A stretch of 64,000 nucleotides of DNA from Phytoseiulus persimilis (Eukaryota; Arthropoda; Arachnida; Mesostigmata; Phytoseiidae): NCBI GenBank assembly GCA_037576195.1, contig CM075102.1, positions 4,836,001-4,900,000 on the forward strand, given 5' to 3'. Both the position numbers and the translations under genes were made by a program. Below are positions 22,155 through 34,109 of the stretch, piece after piece (position 1 is the first letter of the stretch; each line of letters starts with the position of its first letter). The notes under the pieces were generated by a model. That model saw only the letters and a program-made list of their open reading frames with translations. It was not told the DNA's origin and searched no databases.

Positions 22155-22530
22155 TTCTTTTTGAAATCACCGAGCGCATCTTGGGGTTCCGTCGGAAACC
22201 TCGCTGCTCTCGATACAGAGGCGCAGCACAGGTATCCGCCGTTGCGGTTCTTCTCAGAACCTGCTGAGTTCGTTCAAATCTTATGCTGAGCGGAACCGCA
22301 CGGCTGAGATTGAATGAAACTTCGAGATAACGAATCGAGCTCTCGAAGGGCTCCGTGAGGAGGGCTCCGTGAGAGCAAGAGCATCGCAACAGTGGAAGAT
22401 GCATGAAAGGCGGTGGGTGCGCCTGCTCCGCTTCATTCGAAAGTTTGATCCCGACCACATTGTGGCCCCGTACCTCACAATGAACACCATTCGGTGTGCA
22501 CATATCTTTTCGAAAGCCATGCACGACGAG
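22155..22530. repeat. Dispersed repeat beta, copy 2
   Basis: Partner of 19505-19780. It shares 'CGCTGCTCTCGA' and the FIR-x-F...VAP-x-LTMN peptide on the plus strand. Copy 2 carries a small internal insertion relative to copy 1. Confidence 0.6.
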
Positions 22531-22799
22531 ATTCAACGGTCTGGTCTCGGCATCGTTCAATCGTATCAAAAGCTTGATTGATTCATCAATCCAGGACGTC
22601 CATTGTTGATACAAGTTGGGCCCAACTGCGGCTCACCCGATGTTCCGACGGAGGAATCGTCCACAGACCTTCTTCCGTAGCGTGACGCTGCGGGAGTTCG
22701 GTATCGGGTGCGCGACTCCGACACGATATCGTAGCTAGGGGGAGGGGTGCGGCCCGTACCGAACGGTACATAATACCTGGGATGAACCAGGCACCAACG

Positions 22800-22905
22800 G
22801 TCGCGCTCATTGTAGCCGAAGAGGCTTAGAACTGTCAGCTCCCTCAGCGCCGTGGGGAAAAGTAGAAGTTTGCTACTGCTCCATTCGAACGGACTTTGAT
22901 GATGA
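22800..22905 (+). repeat. Dispersed repeat gamma, copy 1
   Basis: Aligns with 27960-28070. Both contain 'GAAGTTTGCTACTG' and a preceding 'AGCCGA(A/G)GA'. Noncoding as far as I can see. Confidence 0.55.
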
Positions 22906-23033
22906 GCTTCAGGAACTCATCGGATATGCGTACGTCCTTCCTAAGCTATCCGATGCCCGGAAGGAGTTGGACTTGGAAATCGCCCCGATTCGGGCTCTGG
23001 AGGAGACAAGATAACACTGTCCGACAGTAAAAA

Positions 23034-25712
23034 CGTAACAAGGAAGCTGACACCTAGGATGGGGTAATCCGAGGTCGTAGATTCCGAATCTGTTAACCGT
23101 TTCCTCGGATTCGCTCTAGTTTTTTTGTCATTCCGATTTTTCGGATCTCCGTGATTTTTTCCATGTTGGATATTTTATCTCTGCTCCTGAGCAAGCCAGA
23201 CCCGAAAACGAAAGAACTATGGTCCCCACAGCCAACTTCCGAGGAGCTTTTTGATAGAGAATTCAATCGCGAACATTTTGATACAAATTGAGCGTGATAC
23301 GACGAGCCATTCAGTTTTTAAGCAGAAAAAACGAAAGTTGATGAAACTCGTCGGAACCAACAAAACGTCTCGTGAGGGACTGCCTCGAGTTGGGCCTTCG
23401 CGGGTCATGCCGTATAAGGGTCCAACAGTAGTCGGCCATCATGTGCACGTCCCATCTTCCCTGGTACCTCTCTTCCATCGTCGCTATGTCTTGATGGAAC
23501 CTTTCTCCTTGTTCATCACTAACAGCACCCAAATTTTTGGGGAAGCGTCCGAGATGGCTGTGTAGATAGTGTATCTTGATGCTCATCCGACACCCTAGGA
23601 CTCGAAAGCTCACGAGCATGTTCTTGACGAGTTGTACGTAGTTTTCGTGTTCCCAAGGAAATTTTGAGCGACCAGAACAAATGACCGCCAAGCATGGGCT
23701 TCTCGATGGTTCATTGATTCAATGAAAACAGGGTCGTCGATGAGCTTTCGGATTTGAGGTCCATCTAAAACCCCCGCCTGAAGCTTCTGGATGCTCACAG
23801 CGGGTAGCTTGCGCACGATGTAGTTGAAACATGAGCCGTGTTTATCCAATGCTTCGACGAACTGTTTCATCAGACCCAATTCTATATGCAGCGGTGGGAA
23901 AATGATATTTTCCGTCGGAACCAAAGCGTCTCTGAGCACGTTGGGCTGCCCGGGTCTCAGAAATCCCCTTGACGGCCAAATCGTTCGTCATCCGCTCGGC
24001 TGTCCCAAAGACACAAGAAGCACGGGAATTCGGTGTAACCGGCTTGTTGGCCCAAAAGAATCGAGACCATCTTCAAGTCGACTCAAACTGGCCATTGGTG
24101 CTCCTCGTATTTGATCTTCTCCAACGCAAACGCAATGGCGTCGTAGTCCTCACGTAGTCTAGTGGAATGACCGAGCGGAATCGAAGCGTACTGGTTGCCG
24201 TTGTGCAGGAGGACGCACTTCAAGCTTCTCTTCGAACTGTCGAGAAAGAGGCGCCACTCGCTGGCGTCGTATCGTGGCAGACCCATGTGCTCAAGGAGAT
24301 TTTCGACATGTTTGCAGTACACCACGTCGGGTTCCGCTTCAAGGTACTGAAGAAGTTCTTTCTCCCGTGTGCGGTAGAACGTTACTTTGGTGCCTGCCAT
24401 CGAAGAAGTAAAACTCAGACTCAAATTCTTTCATTACATGATTAACGAATTGTATTCAACATAGTCAGCTGCTGGAAGTACCTGGCGCCAACAGATTCTT
24501 TTCTTTTAACCTCGAAGTTAGGAGTTCTGTAGATTCCTTCGGCAGGCGAGGGTCTCTGATGAGGTCATTCAGCTCCTGTTGGTCGAATTTCGAGGGGGCG
24601 ACCTCAGGTAGATATAAATCGTCGGACCCTGACGACGTTTCTCCACTCTCTGCGCACGGTTGCGGTTCTCGCTCTCGGTAGATCGGTATGGGCATGGCAT
24701 CAGAATTTGGACGCGGTAGGCGGGCCGAATCTAGCGCCGGGTACTTCCACGAGTGCCGATTGTGTCGATTGATGCCTCGGACGTCGGTCACACAGAAGTA
24801 ACAATCGTTGACATGATTGCTGGGCTCGCTCCATATCATCGGCACTCCGAAAGGCATACCCTTCCGTTTTGCTTCGACCAGTTCATCAGCGCTTCTACAC
24901 AACTGCTGCAAACGACACGAGGCGTCCACGGTTTCAACGTGATCTTTAGACCGAAATACGAGGCGTACAAATGATTCACGCTCTCGCTGATTGAGCGCAT
25001 ATTCGTTCCGCTCCGGTATTGTCCACAGATGTAACAAAACGCGTCGGCTGGATGCTCGCACTTCAGTTCTCGAGACGAAGCCATTACTAGCGTTGCTTCA
25101 AACCTCAGACACGAAACCAAGCGAACTAGCGAAAACGAACTCTGTAGACTGCGAATCGATTCTTCCCGCTGTTTCCTCCAACACGTGGTGCCGGCTCAGA
25201 GCTCACTTAAAAGTCGGAGCGGTGCAGCTCTGAGTTTTAGGTGAAGGAGTGCTCTCCTTGAGTCCAGTTTTTTGCGGATAAAAACTGAATGGATCATCCG
25301 ATCACGCTCAACCTGGTCTCAAAATGTTTGTAAATGGAATTGTTATCAAAAAGCTCAACGGAATTTGGTTGTGGGAACGATACTTTTTTAGTCATCGGCT
25401 GAAGAAGAGGAAACTTTTCGGTGTCCTCCGACGAAAATTGACGTTTGATCTCTCCTAGCTCAGAGACCGTGGCTCCGAATCGCACCGAATTTTCTGCCAG
25501 GGATACTTCTGTTATATGTCTACATGCTCTTAAATTTTCATGAGTCTGGCTCACTCCTGGGCAGAGATAAAAGATCCAACAGAGAAAAAAATCACGGAAA
25601 TCCGAAAATTTGGAATAACAGGAAAACTAGAGCGAATCCGAGGAAACGGTTTGGAAATTCGGAATCTACGACCTCGACTTACCCCAACCTAGGTTTCAGC
25701 TTTTTTGTTACG
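23034..25712 (-). mobile_element. 2.7-kb element with about 137-bp terminal inverted repeats
   Basis: 23034-23165 and 25576-25712 are inverted copies starting CGTAACAA and sharing long runs such as 'ACCGTTTCCTCGGATTCGCT'. They enclose one minus-strand gene (23311-25084). The layout, inverted ends around a single gene, is that of a DNA transposon, but I could not place it in a superfamily. No clean target duplication is seen; both flanks are A-rich. Confidence 0.82.
23311..25084 (-). pseudogene. Cysteine-rich protein of a widespread arthropod mobile-element family
   Basis: Starts at the Met 25084-25082. N-terminal cysteine pairs: 'CEHPADAFCYICGQ', 'VVCSSCVEAL', then 'FGVPMIWSEPSNHVNDCYFC', and 'KYPALDSARLPRPNSDAMPI'. 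An intron at 24481-24394 (GT...CAG, 88 bp) joins 'LLAPG' to 'TKVTFYRTREKELL' in frame. Further blocks: 'DASEWRLFLDSSKRSLKCVL', 'VDLKMVSILLGQQAGY', 'PCFLCLWDSR', 'PPLHIELGLMKQFVEALDK', 'DGPQIRKLIDD', 'MSIKIHYLHSHLGRFPKNLG', 'DEQGERFHQDIATMEERYQG'. I know this block order from many uncharacterised arthropod proteins, but no biochemical role. Decay: frameshifts near 24865, 23965 and 23660, and a TGA at 24083 where Cys is expected. Otherwise close to full length. Confidence 0.8.
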
Positions 25713-25714
25713 CG

Positions 25715-27955
25715 AAAAAATTTTTTTTTCGGCGGATAGGAGAGAGGCCCCTCGTCTGGCGTAACAGAAGAAGAAGGCCATGTTTCTTACCGGCGAAAGA
25801 AAGTCGCGGAATTCAGCTGAATATTAGGGACTACCAAGTCGAGTTCACGAAAGCTGAGTACTTGAGAGGGTATATTGACAGAGGACTGACGGGCTGATGG
25901 GCACATTTGAAACCACTGGAGAAGGCCAAGGAAAGGGCACGGAAGCTGGCACAGCTGGTGCCGAGAATCGGGTTGCCTCTGAGACCAGGAGACGTTTGCT
26001 GGCGACAACGTCGGAGAGCTAGGTGCTCTGAGGGGCGCCTGTTTGGGCAGAGCTGGCCCTGGGGCATCCCGAAGCCATCGACCCGCTCTGCGGCTCAAGG
26101 AAAGTGGGACGCAGGTTCAATGCTCCTGCGACAATGAAACTCAATCCCTCGCCTTGGTCGGCGCCGAGACTCGTCGTCATCGATGAACAATGTTCTTATC
26201 GTGGTTTTGGTCGTCCAAGGTTCCAATTTTCGAACTAGCGCCAAAATTCTAGGAGACGCTTCCACGCGGATGATCTCGAATGAGTTACAGCCACTGGGAA
26301 ATTGGTTATGGACCAATTCATTGTTCATGCGCGGTCCATTGGAATTTCGCGGAAGCTCATCTGATTTCTGGAGCCCCAAGGCGAGCACCCGTTTGGTGGG
26401 GAGCGCCCGTATGTTAGAGCCTGCTTGTTCAGTTCTTCATTGAAAGTTCGGAGCTTTCCGTGCAGACTCTGACGAATCTTAAGAATCGAGGACAGGTGAT
26501 GGATTTAGACTCAGAACTCTCCCTGCTTTCATTCGTATTCCGCCAAATTTATCATGGAATATATATAAAGTCTCCTAAAGAGTTACAGTAGCTGAGGGTG
26601 GCTGAGCAAGTTTGGCAAATGATTGAATCGTCAAGATTCATCATGGGGCTCCCCGCATTCTTGCGGTCTAACAGAACGACGAGCTTCGTGTAACCCTTGA
26701 TGCTGATCTGGAGAGCTGTTCCGTGGCAGCCTGAACGAGAGATCGCTGTTTGCTCTGAGAATCCCGCGTCTGAGGATGATTGGTTTCGGAAGGTTCGAGA
26801 TCCAGTTGATTCACTCGAGTTGATGACTGAATTCATGATTTTCGATTTCGAATACTTCATCTGGGAACACTGGATGATCACCGGATGACATTCCGACTGA
26901 AGGAATTCCGATTGCCGAGCCGCGCTAACGAAACGCGGGACCATGACAAAATTCGCGAGTTGGGAGAATTTAAAGCCGGTTTCGATTCGCGGGGCATTCT
27001 TCAAATCCGGTGTCCGTAGGTGAGCAAGGGGGAACCACTTATCGTGATGATATCTTTCGTCGTCAGAACCGTTGCCCACAACGACAAGCGTCGTTCACAT
27101 GGGAGTTTCGTCTTTTTTTTTTATGATGTCGAAACGCCTTGGAGCCAAAAATTTTTCGGCCAAAATGTTGAATGGCAAACAAACAAGGCCGCAACCTCCG
27201 TGTAGGCGAACAGAACTTCTCTAAGGGGGCCCAACACGGGTCCCTTCCGCCATATCCAAGAAAAGCGCTGGGAAGATGAACCCCTCACAAGAATCTGGAG
27301 TGTAGAAGATTGCCTTGAGGGGAGGGATCGTTTCCTTTGTGACGGATGCGCGTATGTTGCGATAAAGCGTGCGGATTCCGCGAATCTTCGCTTCTTACTT
27401 CGGAGCTGAAGAGCGAATCGGCAGACTCGCTCCTCCGTTGACTTTCCGGCTGGTCTCGGTTTTTCATTCTTGACAGGCCTCTCAAAAGAAACTGTGATCC
27501 TCTGCTTCCCAGACCGACTCGATGGGGACACCCATATAAACGGACATGTCCGTTTCCTACTTTCGATCAGAACATGGTTCGCTTATTCGAAAGTTCCGGA
27601 GATCGGGAAAACGACGAAAACCAACACTTCGGAAGGGAGGGAAAAACGTAAGTACATATTGTTACGACGAAGATGGGGGCATTGGGCGCTTCAATATATA
27701 CATCATAGCAACCATAGCAGCGCGGAACAGCCTTTCGTTCTTTTCTGCGAGGGTTCGCAGCTTCCGTCTTCGCGGCCTCGCTTGCAAGCGACGCCCGTGT
27801 CGATCCCATGGAGTCCGGGGAAGAGTGATGTGGTGATGAATGCTCGAACCCGAGGCATACCCGTTGCGGGACACGTTTGGATAATTAAGATGATGGTTTG
27901 AAATCAGCGGGTTTCAACCGCGCTTCGTACGTTCAGTGATCAACCTGAGACCAAG
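25715..27955. other. No recognisable gene
   Basis: Open frames up to 175 codons (26552-27079, minus) have no motif or repeat partner that I can see. No tandem or inverted structure was found. Confidence 0.35.
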
Positions 27956-27959
27956 GGCC

Positions 27960-28070
27960 GTTCTTATTGCAGCCGAGGAAGCTTGAAAGGGTTGATCCAC
28001 GCTCAGCCCCTTTTGCGCGATGGAGAAAAATGGAAGTTTGCTACTGTTCCGTTCGGACAGATTTTCCGTT
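27960..28070 (+). repeat. Dispersed repeat gamma, copy 2
   Basis: Partner of 22800-22905. It ends about 28 bases before repeat alpha copy 2, so the two may belong to one longer element. Confidence 0.55.
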
Positions 28071-28097
28071 CCTGTTCACACTCACTAATACTCTGGA

Positions 28098-28268
28098 CCA
28101 GCTTCTGTTGGTAAGTTAGAGGCGCGATTCCTCTGACTCGTAGGAGAGCCGAAAAATCATCTCGATTCACCCGCGGAGCAGTTTCGCCCTCTCGAAACGT
28201 TGATCAACGGGACGGTTATGCATGTGTCTCAAAACTCGCTGATCGAAGATGTCAGGACCTGTCCTCGG
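28098..28268 (+). repeat. Dispersed repeat alpha, copy 2
   Basis: Partner of 88-255, same orientation, with alignable sequence on both sides of the shared 'AGGAGAGCCGAA'. Confidence 0.6.
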
Positions 28269-28269
28269 G

Positions 28270-29180
28270 AAGCTTGAAGTCGGAATTTCGCTTCATCGGC
28301 GAAGCCTATGTGAAGGGACCAGCCGGCTTTTGGCCGACTGGACTGGGAGAATTGATTCTGCTGTCGTCGCGGCTCGCCGCCTAGGCTTCGGATCCAGCGC
28401 AGGACCATTGCGCTCGTTTGCGACAACCACTCCTCTCGCCTGGCTGAAAATCTGCATGCGGGAAACACCACCCGCACCCATTTCGTGAAATGCTCACATA
28501 GCGATACGATAATGCGAGACGTTCTGTGCAGCGTGTTTGCGACCTACGGATTCTCGGGCTTTTTTCGATTCCAAATATTTATCAAGAAATGTCCGTTCTG
28601 TTGTTTATCTTGGCTGTCAGTGAAATTTGGAAGGCGACCACGCTCTGGTCCCGGGCGACGAGACACTTACCTCTCTCTCTCTCATCATTGGGTCAGCATC
28701 ATACCTGAAAATATCTCCTCATTCGGTTGATTAGCACATATTGCTATGGTCCGATGGAATCAATCACCTCCTCACGGTTCGAAAACTATGCTCAGGTCAA
28801 TCCTGGGTTCCTCCCCAGACTCAGAAAAGTATCGCCAGATTGGTCCCACAATCACCCCTCCAGACTCAAAAAGAGACAACCTAAGAAGAGACAGACAAGG
28901 TTGATGAGGAATATCGTTTCACTTGAGTATCTGAAACATTTCTTAGCAGATAGTAAGGGTATTGCGCATAAGGCCATACCCAGGGTGGTTAAGCCGTAAG
29001 ATGGATTGCATCAGTGGGCGTAGATACGTGTCCTTGGCTAGAAGACTGTACGCTTCGAACACATCCGGGTCACCTCACGCTTTCCCGATGAGTATGAATA
29101 CAGCCAATAGAGAAGCCCCAAGTTTGAGGAGCTACGCATTCCCTAACAGGAACTCTGACTGTTTATTTCGTGCCGTGATC
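28270..29180. other. No recognisable gene; one satellite monomer
   Basis: A short CT run lies at 28672-28684 and a single 45-bp-satellite-like monomer at about 28826-28865. Nothing else is supported. Confidence 0.4.
28826..28865 (-). repeat. Isolated monomer of the 45-bp satellite
   Basis: 'CAGATTGGTCCCACAATCAC' and the following 'CCCTCCAGA' match the reverse complement of the 50823-51485 monomer over about 35 bases. It stands alone. Confidence 0.6.
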
Positions 29181-29184
29181 TTTT

Positions 29185-32100
29185 TAGTTCAGTTCAGTAA
29201 CTCTTTATTTGAAAAGGTAGTATAAACTGTAAAACATCATAACAGTGCCGACAAAAATACATCAGTGGCTATGTTCCCGTTCGTGATTTTTGAACAAATA
29301 CGCCACGAGTAGCAGTGTCTTACTGCCTCTGTCCTTACTATCGATTTCGTTCTGACTGTACATTTACTTCGGCGATCGTTCTTTGATACGACAAAATAGT
29401 GTTCTGTGTCGCCTGATAATATAATCTGCCTTAACACCCGTGTATCCTGGTTTGCCAGAAGATCAGTAATTGGCTGAAGGGAGACCACTCCATGATGAAT
29501 GGGACATCGTCGATTAAGTCTCCTAATGAAGTATTCCTGTACTGATTCTATCATCTTAACGTGTTTCCCTTTGTAAGGAAGCCAAACTTGACAACAGTAG
29601 AGAAACTTTGAGATGACTAGCGAGTTGTAGAGTCTCGTGTAGAATTCGGGACGTTTTACAACGAAGCAACTGAAAATGTTGTTGATCGCAGACCGAGCCG
29701 AGGCAACCGCGATTGCAATGTGACGGTCGATCTGGTGAGACTATGTCACCGAGGTCCCGGATGGTGCGGATCGAAGGTAGTGACTCTCCGTTGATGGAGT
29801 AGGACGGGGAAGGTGCATTCGAGCCGCCGTCCACTAGGACCGCACACTTTGAGATCGATAGGAACATTTTGCTTTCTGTGCACCATCGGACCACGCCGTG
29901 GAATGCTGCCTGTCGAGTTGTTCGCTCAACATGGTCGCGAGCAGGCCCGACGAGTTTTGAGTCATCGGCGAATAGAAAGCAACTGGTGGACGGGGGAAGG
30001 CAATTACGGGTATCTAGTACAAAGATTACGTAGAATAATGTTGAGAGGGGGCCACCTTTGGGTACGCCAGACATGGCGGGGTATGGCACAGATAGGTGCT
30101 TGTCGATCCTTACTCTGAACGATGGGTCCGACAGGAAGCTGCGACACCACTCAACGGTCTCGTGGTGGAGTCCTATGTTCGTCCTCTTCTGAAGCAGTAA
30201 TTGGGTATGGTATGGGTATGGGTTTATTGATCTTGACTCGGCTCGAGATATGTATAAGTTTGCATTCTGTCCGGGTCAGCCTTCCATTTCAGGTGCTTGT
30301 GCAGATCGTTTGGTCTCCTTTTCGCACTTTTCGAGGGCAAGCTTTGTCTTGTACACTAGCGATGGGTCTTGCATTTCCTCCGGGAGACCTAGTGCTTCGA
30401 GGAAATCATCGTCTGTGCAATGTGCGTCATTACGTTCGAAGATTATGTGTTGTACAGTTTCCCCGTATGTGCCGCATCTTGGGCAGGTGTTGATGCCCTG
30501 TTGTTCGGAAAGTCCTCTCGTTGGCAGCCTTCCTGCTCTTGCTAGGGCTAGTAGAGCATCCCCTCTTCGATTGCCGTAGAGGTAAGACCTTGTACCGAGA
30601 GAGGTTTTTCCCTTACGGTATAGGCTTGGGCTGTTTTTCAGAAGCATGTCTCGCCTCCAGCTGTGCTCTTGCATTTCTCTAACTCTCTTTTTTTCCATCA
30701 GTGAGTTATATGCGTTGAGGGCTGGTGTTCCTTGACTCGATGTTGATGGCTCGATCCGGTCACAGCCTTATTGGTGACTCAGTGTCTGCGTTCGGGTGCA
30801 GAGTTCGGTCTGTGTTCCGAGTATCTCCATCATATTCAGGAGAGATTTCGGCCATCTCTCGTCACCGATTCATTGTATGTAAGGTTGGCGACTGCGGTCG
30901 CTTTCCATTGGGCTTTTGAGATTTCGAATCTGTTAAAGCTCCATATGGATGTGGCGTGCATACTGTGTAGGGCAGTTGTGGCTTCTTGCTGCCAGATACC
31001 TTCCTGTTTGTCGGGGTGTCTTCTGCCGTCAGACAGTGTGATTCCAAGGTACTTGTATTGGTGTACGACTGGAAGGGGTTGTCCTTGTATGTCTAGGCTG
31101 ACGTGTTCGCTAGTGCTTTGTTTTGAGAACACGACCATGGCGCTTTTTGTGGGGTTGAAGGTAAGCTTTCTCTCGGTATCGAATTCGCCCGTTATCGATA
31201 GTAGCTTCTTCAGTTCATTCCCGGATTTCGCCATCAGGACTATGTCATCGGCAAAAAGGAGACCTGGGATGTTGAAGGAGCCTTTTCCCCTCAGATCCCA
31301 TCTCCGTTTCTTGGATCGGACTACGAAGCCTGCCTTGTTTTGCGTCAGCCTGGTCTCGAGTTCCGATATGTAGAGGATAAATAGGGTGCTGGAGAGGGTG
31401 CAGCACCTGTTTCAGTCCGGAGCTTGTTTCCACCCACTCTGATGTATGCTCCCCTTCTATGATTCTTGTTCTGTTGGAGGAGTGTAGGTCTTGCAGCATG
31501 TTTATCCAGTTTATGTTCATTCCCATCTCGGACAGAATACTCCATACTAAATTTCCGTGGATCCGGTCGAATGCTTTGATTGTGTCTAGGAAGGCGCAGA
31601 CTAGTCCGGTTTTGGTTTTTCTGGACATCTCGATGGCTGTGGTCAGGATGAATAGGTTGTCTTCGCCCCTGCGATTAGCTCGGAATCCATTTTGCATTTC
31701 TCCGAGCAGACTGTTGTCCTCAGCCCATCGCGAGATTCTATTTGCTAGAATTCTCGCGAAGATTAGGTATAGGACCGGTGATATCGTGATGGGTCGATAT
31801 GTGTGGAGCTGTCTTTTCCTTGAGTTCGATTTTTCGATCATCGATACTCTGTTTGTTCTCCAGTCATTTGGAACCTCATGTTTTCCGGCAGATATATCGT
31901 TGAAGAGCTGTTCGATGTAGGCTATGCCATGTTCGTCCAGCTCCTTCAGTATTTTGGCCCGAATTTCGTCCAACCTACAGCTTGAGGTTGGTTTCACCTT
32001 GCTGAGAATCTTAGAGATTTCTTTCGCGCAGGTGGTGATTCCTGTGGGGCTGGGTATCGTCGTGCGGATTGTGGTTATCCGTGTTATAGGTGTTGCCTCT

Positions 32101-32890
32101 AGTAAGTCGATGGCAATGCGGGTCAGGTGCGACGGGAGGAGTTCAGTTGGTACTGCTGCTCCGTTGTTGTCGATGATCTTTAGTGGTCCGCTCTTTCTCG
32201 GTTTGTTTTGGTTGACGAACCGCCAAAACATCCTGGCCCTCCCGTTTCTCGGGCCGGAGAATTTCATTCAGCATTTTCGAGTCTCGCCTATGCATTTCCC
32301 TCTCGACCTCCCCTCTCACGCCTTGCTGTGCTGCTCGGTAGTCTAGCTCGGCGTTGGTTCTGTCGGGTTCGGACTGAGACGCGCGGGCTGTTCTCCATTG
32401 TTTGTTTTTGATTTTTCGGATCTTTACAAGTTCGGAGTTGCGTTCAGAGTATACCATTGGTCGGTCTCTGATTTTTATCGGTTGTGATCGACTTTGTCAG
32501 AGGCCGATTTTTGATCGCAGTACACCACGTGAAATGGAACGCCGTCGTTTATGAATTGCCCGAACTCCTGCGTCATCGCGAGCAGCTGGATGCAAGTTGA
32601 TTTTTTGGGAACGAACCCATGCTGCTTCGGGTCATAGATGTCGTTGAGTCTCAGGTGTCGGGTGACGTGTGTGGCAACAATCTTTTCGAAGATCGCACAC
32701 GCTGACGAGCATTGGGAGACACTGGACGGAAATGTTTTACGTCGTCTTTGACCCCCTTTCATTTATCGCGGTTACAATGCCGCTCCTGAAGAGGGCTGGT
32801 GGAAAATCAGGGAGAGCGTTTCGCAGAAGAGAGAGCGAAATGTTTTGAGGACGATGAGTGGGATGCGATCGGGCGCATGAGATATTTTGG
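29185..32890 (-). mobile_element. LINE D (CR1/Jockey-like RT), split by LINE C
   Basis: Right half (32890-32471): 'IPLIVLKTFRSLF', 'IFEKIVATHVTRHLRL', 'KQHGFVPKKSTCIQLL', 'FHVVYCDQKSASDKVDHNR'. Left half (30194-29185) continues without loss: 'IGLHHETVEWCRSFLSD', 'MSGVPKGGPLSTLFYVI', active-site box 'SCFLFADDSKLVG', 'RDLGDIVS', and the C-terminal 'ESVQEYFIRRLNRR'. The RT order is that of CR1/Jockey-type LINEs, where the enzyme copies its own RNA at a nick. The 3' end has AATAAA and ACTGA repeats near 29190-29215. Frameshifts occur near 32800, 29750 and 29560. The endonuclease is not recognisable upstream. Confidence 0.82.
30195..32470 (-). mobile_element. LINE C, 5'-truncated, nested in LINE D
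   Basis: Same family as LINEs A, B and E and the longest member here. From right to left: pre-RT region (32457-32143), then RT with 'YRPITISPVLYLIFARILAN', 'MQNGFRANRRGEDNLFILTT', 'CAFLDTIKAFDRIHGNLVW', a frameshift near 31330-31400, the active site 'LLFADDIVLMAKSGNEL', 'YKYLGITLSDGR', thumb, 'LALARAGRLPTRG', and the zinc tail 'CPRCGTYGETVQHIIF'. The stop is at 30276. The 3' tail has CCCATA repeats ending near 30195. No endonuclease is present. The left and right edges abut LINE D coding sequence exactly, with at most a 2-bp duplication. Confidence 0.88.
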
Positions 32891-34100
32891 GGGACAGCGC
32901 GGAGAGATGCTTCAGGATCGCGTCCTCACTGAATACGATAAAGCTGTCGGGAACCGTCTGTGCATTTGCGTTCCTCGATCTTCTAGCTTCCAGAGAACAT
33001 TCCAGATCAGTGTCCGCCGACTGACTTCGGGGAGCGAATATCCAACAAGGGGACTCCGCAAAGTTCTCGGAATCCGGGAAGCGGGAGCAATTCGAGTAGA
33101 GAAGATTGGAAAGAACTGGAACATGGTCAGAAAGTGCCTCGCCAGGCTATCCAGGCCGCACGGGCACAGACTCATCCGCATCGGCAAGATACAGGTAGGA
33201 TGGTGATCCTGCTTCTTCCGGGAGTTCTTTGAGTTCCTCATCCGCTTCAATTGTCAGGGCGTCGGACACATGTGCTGAGGCTTCCTCGACCCAGAAGAAG
33301 TGCAACAACCGTGGAAAAGACGGACATATCAACAACGACTGCAGAGATGAGGAGCCATAGTGCGGGACCCGCAAGGAGTCGGACCACTCTGCCCACTTCT
33401 CGGGATGCCCCAAGTACCGTGAAATGCTCCAGGATCTCAGACTCGAGTCGAAGAGAAGAAGGAATACGGGAAAGACACCAGCGGAGACGGATGAAGCACT
33501 CCACACGGGTCAGACTGCACGGAAACAGGCTTCCCGAATCGAAGTTTTGATGGAGTGACACTCGCACGTGTTCAGTGACAGAGAGGGAACTCCTTCTTGG
33601 CATGCGAGGATCCGAATGAAGTATCGGCGACTCACATCAACCGGTTCTAACAACCCAGCATCGTTCTGTATCTCACGTTTCGATTTCGTAATCACACCGA
33701 CACTCCATGAGTTTCCTGCAGAGACGTGAACTCCCGCGCGCTATTTCTCCGTGTATATCGCTTCGGGTGAACTCCGAATTCGTCTTGTCTTATTTTGCAT
33801 CAGTTTAAACGGATCACTGACAGAGGCGTAGCCAGTTTTTTTTGGGGAGGGGGGAAGGTGATTATGATTATCATCATCGTTGAGAGATTTTCATGACGCA
33901 ATCAACATGTTTTTCGAACCTGTGAAGATTTCCCTGATAACACAGAATCTTTGCGGAACAATTTCGTCAATCAAAACAAGACGCTGCGGTGGAATCTACG
34001 AAACCTCCCTAGACGGCACCCCACTCTGATGAGGGAAGCTCAAAATAACCGTGGCTCCAGTACCAAGGAAGGAACGTAGTTCCCGCCCCAAATGGTTCAT
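32890..34100. other. Mostly unassigned; possible LINE D upstream part
   Basis: 32890-33250 may be the decayed pre-RT or endonuclease part of LINE D, but no motif is secure. 33250-34100 holds overlapping frames without homology that I recognise. Confidence 0.3.
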
Positions 34101-34109
34101 GACGATCGC

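Noticed and set aside
26552-27079. 175-codon minus-strand frame
   Set aside because: No recognisable domain or repeat partner, and no promoter or poly(A) context.
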